Shown: positions 56,001 to 64,000 of the stretch, in pieces
How the letters are laid out: every line of letters begins with the position of its first letter
Position numbering within the stretch: position 1 is the stretch's first letter
Translations under genes and position numbers: made by a program
Assembly: GCA_027625915.1 (NCBI GenBank)
Contig: JANTQA010000042.1
Span: forward strand, 5,530,001-5,594,000
Direction of reading: 5' to 3'
Length of the DNA: 64,000 nucleotides
DNA from: Anaeramoeba flamelloides
Taxonomy: Eukaryota > Metamonada > Anaeramoebidae
Notes under the pieces: model-generated
The model's input: the letters and a program-made list of their open reading frames with translations, nothing else
Databases searched by the model: none
What the model was told of the DNA's origin: nothing

Positions 56001-59000
56001 TTAGTTTTTGAAAGTTTTTTTTTTATTTTTTTTGATTTTGATTTTTATTTAGATTTCCTTTAGTTATATAATTCTTTTTTAGACTTTTTTTTTTTTATTT
56101 TTATTTATAAAATTAAAAACATTTCTCTTTTCCTAATAAGAAATCTTTTTTTTTTTTTTTTTCCTTTTTACAAGTTTTTGTTATTTTTGAATATTTTGTT
56201 TTATTTATTATTTATTAATTGAGAGAAAGGAGTAATTAAAGTAAATTTTATCAAATAAAAAAAGAAATGAGAATAATGAAAATATCAATATAAAAAATAA
56301 AAGTATCATGAGTATGATCAAATTAAAAATATATTCTGTCGTTAGGTTTTCTTGAGTTTTAAAAGAATAGAGTAAAATCTAGGATTTTTCTCTATTCTTG
56401 AAAATTCTGGAAAAGTACCATTAGATTGTTTTAAATTTTATGAAATTATAAGAAAATTTCATAAATATTTTTTATATTGCTGAAATTTAATAAAATTATA
56501 GGTAATTTAAGGACACACTATGACAACACAGGAGGGGCCAAAACCAGATAGTACGATTATCAATAATAAATAAAAATTCCACAAAAAAATAATTAATATT
56601 TTGTTTAGTTTTAAAGAGGAATTTTGATACTGGATTTTTTCTCAAATTTTGATAAAATCTGTTAGTTAAATTATCTGGTTAGAATAAATAATAAGTGAGA
56701 CTAAATATTAATAATCAAAGAATTATTAGATTTGATTTGTCATAAAAAGATAATTAGAAATAATTTGGATGATCCAATTTTTTTTTTTTTTTTTCAATGG
56801 TTACAGTGTTCATTTTTAATAGTTAATAAATCTATAATTTACAAAATAACAAAATTATAATTTTTTTTTTTATATTAGATTTTTATTTTTAAACTAATAT
56901 AATTCTTGCTGGTTGATAGTGGGAAAAAAAAATATGTAGGTACTATCAAACTTTAATTTTAATTTTTTTTTGTTTTTTTTCAGTTATCATTTTTTCAAAG
57001 ATCATAGATTTTTTTCTTTACAATTAAATAAAAAAAAACAAGTTTATAAAAGTTTTTTGGTAAATAATTATTTATCCAATATTAATTAGCAACTTTAAAA
57101 AATAAATGAAAATATTTTTTATAAAAGTATTGCTGAAATGAACCTAGAATTCATCAAATATAAATATTTTTCTAAAAAATAATCAATTAATAGAATAAAA
57201 AAAAGAAAAATAATTCAAAATGTGAAAAATAATTCGAAACAATATTATTGCTATATTAAGATAATTAAATTAATGGGCAAAAGAAAAGACGTTCTAAATT
57301 ATATTAAGCTTTCAAATAATAATTTTTTTAAAAATGATCAATATTAATATTTTTTTTTCAATTAAAAATTTCAACAACAGAATTAAAAATTGAAAAAATA
57401 TATTTGTTCAATAATTTCGGAAAATTTTGAATTTAAAATTCATGACTATTTATCATTATATTTCAATTTTAACACAATTAAATTCAAAAATTAGAATTTC
57501 TTTTTATTATATTTAATACATATATATTAAACAATTGGTTAATAAATTGCTGTTATTTCAACAAATTTTTTTAAAAAAGTAATATATTTTTTTGATAATA
57601 TTAAATATATATCACACATAAAGTAAAAATATCTTCCTCATTCTCGAAACGACCTTTCGATTATTATCAGTTATTTTTATCATAAGATAGTATTTTAGAA
57701 AATCATGTTAATCAATATCATTTTGATAATCTTAGAAATTACTGTATTAAATCTACTATAATAATTCTCTAAAAATCATAATAAATGCCAAAATATTGTA
57801 ATCAAAATTAAATAGTGATATAATAGTTGATAAGTTTTTGGGCTAATTCAATAATATTTTTAAAAATAAAAAATAATTATAATCAAAAAAATAGATTCCT
57901 TGAAAAAAAAATGTCTTTTCAAAAATAACTAAAAAAATAGTTGATTCAATTATCGGCCAGATCAAAAGTTTTCATTATATCTTCGATCCATAAGGTTGAC
58001 ATACAATATGATTTTTTAGATCAACAAACGTAATAAAAAAGGAAAATAAATAGTTTACGAGTCAAAAATGGAGTTAGAATTCACTTTGAATAAAAATTAT
58101 TCTAAAAAACCAACCCTTCACGCTTTATTAAAAGAATGTTTTCTTGGGTTGAAAACATTTTCTTTATTCTATGCAAGCTGAAATAAGATGACGACTTTTC
58201 TAAAATCTTATAAAATAACCTAGTAACATTATCAACAATTTTTAAGATTGTTTGTACAAGTGTTTTCTTTTTCTTCTTTCTATGATACTTCTTCTCATAT
58301 CTTTGCATAGGTCAGAAAACACAACTAGAATTTAAAGGTATTTGGAATCACAAATTAAAAAAATGAAAATTACTCTTTATTCTTGCAATTTATTTAACCT
58401 TCTATTTAATAAACCAGTTTTTTCTAAAAAAATTCAATCTTTTATATTCTAGTATAGTGTTGAAAACGATTATTATAAGTATACTTGTTAAATTCACAGG
58501 AGATTGTCCATTTTTAAAAAAAAAAAAATGAAAAGAAATTTTTTTTTTTCAAATTCAAACAAATACATTCCATTTATTAAAGTTTTCTGTCTTTCAAAAA
58601 TTTCAAGATAATTCACAGCCCTTACAAACACTTTACTACATTTTACCCTTTATTGGAAGAGTGATATATTTTATAAAAGTTAAAAAAAAAAATTTTTTTA
58701 TGGCTATTTATCTTCTCTCATCATAACGTGATTATATGTTTTTTTTTTTTTTTTTATAAGAAAGTAGGGTTAAATCAGATTTTTTAATATTATAATTAAA
58801 AACTCCATTTTTACAATTCTGAAATTCTTTGAATATTTAGTTTTTTTTGTAATTTAAAGCTTATGAATCGTTTTTTTTTATTTTTGAATTTTTGTGTTAT
58901 AGAATCTATGGAATTTTTTTTTAATTAATTTTGGGAATCTCGATCTTTTTGTTATAATGAACTTTTTTAAATCAAAATTTTATCTCAAGGTACAATCAAC

Positions 59001-59505
59001 TGGCTTGATGGTATTTTTCAAAAATATAATTTTTGAATGATTTTGTAAAGATCTAAGTTTTATTAAATCATAATTAGCAAAAAATTTTTGTAGTTTGAAA
59101 TTAATTATTGTCAATTTTTTTTTGGAAAATAATATTATGAATTTTTTTATTGTTTTTTCAAACTCAAAATCCTTCGTATATTTATCTGATATTTTTACTT
59201 TATACAACAAACAAGTCAATTTTCAGGTATCAATTTTAGAGTCTAAACCGCTACTTTATTATAATGAAAATATACCCTGGTTCATGATACCTTAAACAAT
59301 AAAATTGATTTTTTTAAATTACAAAAATTTTTCAATCAAGAAAAATAGTAATTTATTGGGGGAGATTTCTGATCATAACACTCATCTTAATTTACATCAA
59401 TTTTTCAGTGTATAAATAAAAACAATTATTCTTTCAACATGACCTTTAAGAATTTATTTTTTTTATTTTTTAACAACAACAAAAAATTCATTAATAATAC
59501 CAATA
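56001..59505. other. Intergenic region between the activase and Rab5if-like genes
   Basis: 3.5 kb. It has T-rich 3' flank, the hairpin repeat at 56338-56405 and otherwise AT-rich sequence. Short frames at 58102-58308, 58980-59219 and 59095-59295 lack any recognisable domain and are not called. Confidence 0.55.
56338..56405. repeat. Hairpin repeat, second copy
   Basis: TGTCGTTAGGTTTT followed by AAAAGAATAGAG and CTCTATTCTTGAAAA matches the inverse of 23690-23765. A shared GATTATCAAT...AAAAATTCCAC block lies ~200 bp further on. Confidence 0.55.
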
Positions 59506-59964
59506 ATGACACAAAGAAAGAAAACAAACACAAAAACAAACGTCAACCAAAAAAACAAAAACATAAATAAAAACAAAACCCAAAAAGAAAATCCTTTTGC
59601 TGGTATCACCCATTCCAAAAACGTCCTTTTACGATTTTTTTGTATCAAAAAAAATAAATCCAAAGAATGGACAAAAGAAGACATTGTCTTGGCTTTGTTC
59701 TGGACAAGAGCAATTATTGCACTAATACTTGGACCAATTGCTGGCTTAATTCCAATTCAAGGTGTTCTAGGGTTTATCATCTTTGCAATCGGCGGCATCT
59801 GGACAACAGATCTTTGGTGCAGAAAGGCACACAATTTAGATCCTAACGATTTCGATTCTCCATTTGCTTTTATTTCTCCTGGATTTTTCCCTTCGATTAC
59901 TCTCTTTACTTTTTTTTGGATCAGCTTTTACTCCAATTTTGCTCTTGATAAGGTTCAAAATTAA
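59506..59964 (+). CDS. Rab5if / EMC6-like membrane protein
   Basis: A 152-residue single-exon protein of the Rab5-interacting (RAB5IF, C20orf24) family, which is related to EMC6. Human RAB5IF is an ER membrane component of the multipass translocon and is also linked to respiratory-chain assembly. Residues 1-50 are basic and Asn/Lys-rich. The conserved core starts WTKEDIVLALFWTRAII (55-71), continues GPIAGLIPIQGVLGF, and gives three hydrophobic segments (~60-83, 85-105, 127-147). The pattern W-x-x-x-D...W-x-R-x-I-x-x-x-L-G...L-P...G-x-x-G-F matches human RAB5IF. Length is near that of the family with a longer N-terminus. The start at 59506 is the only ATG in frame before the core; an ATG at 59439 is out of frame. 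Confidence 0.82.
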   Translation: MTQRKKTNTKTNVNQKNKNINKNKTQKENPFAGITHSKNVLLRFFCIKKNKSKEWTKEDIVLALFWTRAIIALILGPIAGLIPIQGVLGFIIFAIGGIWTTDLWCRKAHNLDPNDFDSPFAFISPGFFPSITLFTFFWISFYSNFALDKVQN

Positions 59965-61033
59965 TTTTCCATTTTAAAAAACAAAATCGTACAAAAACAA
60001 AAAAAAATCGATAAAAACAAAGAAAATAGGCATGCTTTTGAAGAAATACAATCTAGATCTAATCGCAAATTAAGATCTATTTTTCTTTTTGATTACACAA
60101 AAAGAAAGAAATTCATAAAATACCAAAAACAACAAACAAAAAAAAAAAAAAAAAAAAAAAAATAAAAAAAGCAACAAAAAGGATTTGTTGCGATTATTAA
60201 ACAATTAAATTTCATTTTGGTTTTTTATTTTATTTCTTATTATTGGTTCATTTTCAATTTAAAGGGAATAACCAAAACAAAATGGTAGTGTACCACACGA
60301 AAGTGTCTCTCTTTCAAATTTCACATTAAAAGATGCACAAACCTATTCTTTCTTTTTTTCTTTTCTTTTCTTTATAAAAATGGTTTTTTCAAAACTTTAG
60401 GGATTCTATTTTTTGGGTAAAAGAAAAGTAATTGTTCACCAATCAAATTAACAGTCATTTGATCTACAAACAGATTATTTTCTTTGTTGAATGAAATGAT
60501 CCTGAAGGAATAATGAGAGAAATAAATGGAGTGATTCTCGAAATAAAGGAATATAAAGATTAATTGTATATTCAACAATTTCTTTTGATTCCAGATCAAA
60601 AGGATTAAATTTAAGTTTAAATTGTAACAATGATAAAGAAAATTGTTTTTGCCTAGAATTTCATCACTAAGTAATAAATTAATTTAAAAGTTTATTCTTA
60701 AAGTCTACTTGGTTTTAAAACTCCCTGACTTTAATAGAAATATAATAATATGAGTAGATTGGCTTCATTTTTTGTTTTTGGTTTTTTCACCCAATTTTTA
60801 TTAATCAATAAAAAAAATTTTCTTACAAACTCATAATTCAAATGAGTGAGCTTTTTTTTGAAAAGCCGATTACTATCACGCCTATTATCTGAACTTCTCA
60901 TTCCTAATACATAAGTTGCTCCAAAGGAATATGAAAAACTAGTACTATTTATAGAACATTTTCTCGTACCGACTTTAATTGGAGTATTAAACAGAGAAGA
61001 ACTTTCAGATATTAGACAATTAGCTGAAATATA

Positions 61034-61266
61034 CTGATAAATTTAAATTTACTTTGAGAAAATTTTTAGTTCAATTTCCATTTTTGTAATCAATTAACTC
61101 AATGAAGAAAACAACTCTAAAAAAAATCTTTTGAAAGTCAAATCAATTTTATATAGTTTCTTCATATTTAAACGCATAGAATAATTTATTCAAAGCTTGT
61201 GTAAAAAAATTTGCAAAAAAAGGAAAATGAATTAAAAATTTTTATATAATTTTTTGAATTTATCAG
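61034..61266. mobile_element. CTGATAAATT-family MITE, copy 3
   Basis: 233 bp. CTGATAAATTTAAATTTACT at the left and TTGAATTTATCAG at the right; TA on both sides (61032-61033 and 61267-61268). It is inverted relative to copy 1 and alignable throughout. Confidence 0.8.
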
Positions 61267-61639
61267 TATTAAAAAAAAAAAAATAGAATACCTTTGGAAT
61301 CAATTTGGAGGGTTATTTCAATATAATACAACAAGATCCCTCTTAAATATTTTTCAGGATGAAGAAAATATCTGAGAGTGATCAAAAAAACATGTGCCCA
61401 ACAACTAGAATCTGTGTTTCAAAATTAAATCTGAGGTTTTTTTCTTCTTGTTTCAGTGCAACACCTAATGTACAAACCTATAGTACACATCATTTCAAAT
61501 CAAATTTGAAGGTTAATTGTTATATATTTTCTGTAAATTTAAAATTTGGACTGAAATTTGTTCAAAATTTTTTGTAATTTTTTCGATTTTTTTGAAAGTT
61601 TTTGATTTTTTAAAACTTTTTAAGTAAAATTATCTCAAT

Positions 61640-61790
61640 TTTTAGAAAAAAATTCAAATCTGATCCTTCATTTTTCGATTTTCTTTTTTAAATAATCACC
61701 AGTTACTAAATTAATGTAAGATTTTATTTAATGTTTATTGTTTTGTTCTTTGATCATGTGATGTTTAGGTCTTGGAAAAAAAAAATCGTT
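61640..61790 (-). repeat. Short dispersed repeat, copy 4 (inverse)
   Basis: The complement of TGATCAAAGAACAAAACAAT and of AAAAATGAAGGATCAGA matches the copies at 39450 and 49020. Confidence 0.55.
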
Positions 61791-64000
61791 TATATTTTGA
61801 AATAGGTATTAAACAAATCTATGTACGCGTTATTTTGGCAACTTTTGTTGTAAATTATGTGATACAAATAATCAGATAATAAATCAGATAAATAATGAGA
61901 AATAACTCATCGAAAGAACGATTAAAAGAACTATTTCAATCGGTTGGATAGATTATAACAAAGTAAAATTACAATTATTGTTAATAAAGTGTCAAAGTTT
62001 TTTTGTATTTTTTTTTTATTTGTTCATTTTATTTAAAAAAGTTGATTAAAAAAAAAAAAATAGTATAGAAAATACCAATTTAGATGAAAAAAATAGAAAA
62101 ATAGAATTTCTTTTAAAACAAAGTATTTGTTAATCAAAAAATTTTATTGTTAAACTTTTTTCAGTCAAAGTTGAGTAATAAACAATTTATGACGTTTATT
62201 TTTAATAATTTAATGAAATTTTTAAAGTTTTTGATTTTATTTATTTCCACCTTTAAAATACCAGGTTTTTGTCAATTTAAAATGCTTAAAAGGTGGGTTA
62301 TGAATAAGGTTTATGAATGGGTTATCATTAAATACTTAGAGTATAAATATTTAAATTTTTAATTTTAGACCAATCACAATTTTAGAAAATGGGCTTGTTG
62401 AATACCATAATGGGAAGTTTTTAATTGACCTTCATAAAAAAATTTAAAATTAATGTTATATATTTTTATCTAAATTTAGCTCTATTTAAATGATTTAATA
62501 ATAATAAAAATTTGAAACACAAATAAATGTTTTTTCATTTTACTATGTAACTTATCTTTTAATAACACATGATTTGGTAACATATGTTGACATTTATCTA
62601 TGTGTATCATAGTAATATGGTTTTAGGGCATTTTTTATACATGTAAAGTAAACCACTTGCTCTCTAAAATTTATAAATTTTAAATTAACCTTTTTTTTTG
62701 AAAAAACAAAAATAATAAAAAAGGGTTAAGTGGATCTCATTTACAAAAAATAGTAATTACAATTCATGTATCCATAACTTCAAAAAGTCAAAATATCATA
62801 AAAAAAAAAAAAAAAAAAAAACATCCTCTTGTTACCTAACTTTTGCTTTGGTGTAATATCAATCCAATACAATATTAAGACGGTCAATGCTAGTTCTATC
62901 TGACACTAGCTTATTAAAAAATATGATTTTGTACATTTTTCGGTAAAAATTACTCATTTGAAAAATATGAAAAAAAATATAACAAGACACAAAAAAAGGT
63001 CCAAAACGTGGCATTTTAAAAACTAATATGGTTAATTCATAATATTTTTACTTAGTAGGTTAACTTCGGGATCAAGGTTTGATAAATAGACTTTTTTTCA
63101 AAAATTTCCATCTTTTTTTTTTTTAAAGTATTTTTTTGAAATCTATTTTACTTCATTGTTAGCTATTTTTAAGTGGAATCAAGTTTCTATAAAAATTACT
63201 AAAAATTAAATAATACTTGAAAAAATAATCATAATAATTACACAAATCTTAATAGAAATTAAATTGTAGAAAAAATTAATTTGTTCAAAAAAAATTAAAA
63301 GAAAATTTGAAATTAAAAAATATCCTATTTTCAAGAAGAATTTTTACTTTAGTTCAAATTTTCGTATTACTGAAAAAAAAAATTTTTTTTTCATGTAGTT
63401 TGTAGAACATAAAAAGTGGGTTGTTGAGTGCCTTTTTATAATTTTTAAAATCCAGTTTTTTGGATAGTTGTAAAAAATTTAAAAAATGATCGTTTTTACA
63501 TCAGTCATATTTCTATAAAAATGATATTTATTAAATTTTTATGGTAAAAATATCCTTATGGGGGGGGTATCTTTAAACCGAGCAACCTTAAACTGTTTAT
63601 TTTCTTGGACTTGGTTTTCAGAAAATTATTATTCTTAAGGGATCACCATTGAACAATAAGAAAAATAAAAATAAAGTCAGTTGATATTGCACGCAAATCA
63701 AACTAATGATTCATTGTTCACTTTTCTCTAAAAAATCTTTTAATAAAGTAGTGGTATTTGTCGATACAAACAATTACAAATGATCGATTTTTATGGTAAA
63801 AATTCAAGAATTTCCTTAAAAATCTGCATTTTATCACAAATTTAAAGGCTGTACCAGCTATATTAAGACTCAAATTTGCAAAATATCTTACTTAAATTTG
63901 TGGCGAAATGTATATGAGTTGCTAAAAGATCAAATTGTTTTATAAAATTGATTAATTGGCTTTTGAATTCTTTTGACAAATTATTTCTGAAATATATTAG

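Larger units (their letters stand above)
59965..64000. other. Right-edge noncoding region
   Basis: 4 kb with no supported gene. It contains a CTGATAAATT MITE (61034-61266), an inverse copy of the short dispersed repeat (61640-61790), A tracts (60138-60161 and 62799-62820) and a run of eight G (63560-63567). Open frames at 60372, 61359 and 62147 are low complexity. Confidence 0.55.

Noticed and set aside
1-64000. CRISPR arrays, bacterial operons, or virus-derived elements
   Set aside because: No regularly spaced repeats, ribosome-binding patterns, or reverse transcriptase, capsid or envelope motifs were seen.

Overview
The window is a very AT-rich eukaryotic segment, probably from an anaerobic, free-living protist. 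Three things point that way: spliceosomal introns, eukaryote-only families (Rab5-type GTPase, class I histone deacetylase, USP-type deubiquitinase, BTB-BACK protein, Rab5if/EMC6-like membrane protein), and a bacterial-type oxygen-sensitive acyl-CoA dehydratase activase fusion. The Lys/Glu/Asn-rich tails and the BTB-BACK protein recall Anaeramoeba or other metamonads or amoebozoans; this assignment is inference. All three standard stop codons end genes, so the standard genetic code fits.

Seven genes are supported. On the minus strand: a coiled-coil protein resembling plant At4g15545 (1702-7162, two exons), a BTB-BACK protein (25040-27001), a class I HDAC (33682-38923, three exons, tail probably to 33060) and a Rab5-like GTPase (42459-47626, four exons). 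On the plus strand: a USP36/42-like deubiquitinase (13587-18155, two exons, tail probably to 18873), a 1505-residue acyl-CoA dehydratase activase-type protein with a likely organelle presequence (50665-56000, two exons), and a Rab5if-like protein (59506-59964). Intron donors read GTTTGT, GTTTGA, GTAATT, GTTCGT, GTTCGA or GTAAGT. Acceptors are AG, mostly followed by G, with A-rich rather than pyrimidine-rich leaders.

Between and inside the genes lies a dense population of small non-autonomous DNA transposons. They include at least seven palindromic ~195-300 bp elements with CAGTC-type ends and TA target duplications, a second TA family starting CTGATAAATT, elements flanked by TTAA, three large foldbacks, and a ~700 bp Tc1/mariner-like relic with a helix-turn-helix fragment. 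Several are nested, and paralogous repeat copies supply empty sites that confirm the TA and TTAA targets. Three of the four introns longer than 2 kb carry such elements (the USP intron shows none), while the element-free introns of HDAC and Rab5 are 147-179 bp.

The most unusual gene-level observation is that both the USP and the HDAC reading frames break at an A9 tract, in the same +1 direction, and continue as long coding-like tails. The activase gene stands out by its much higher GC and probable bacterial origin.
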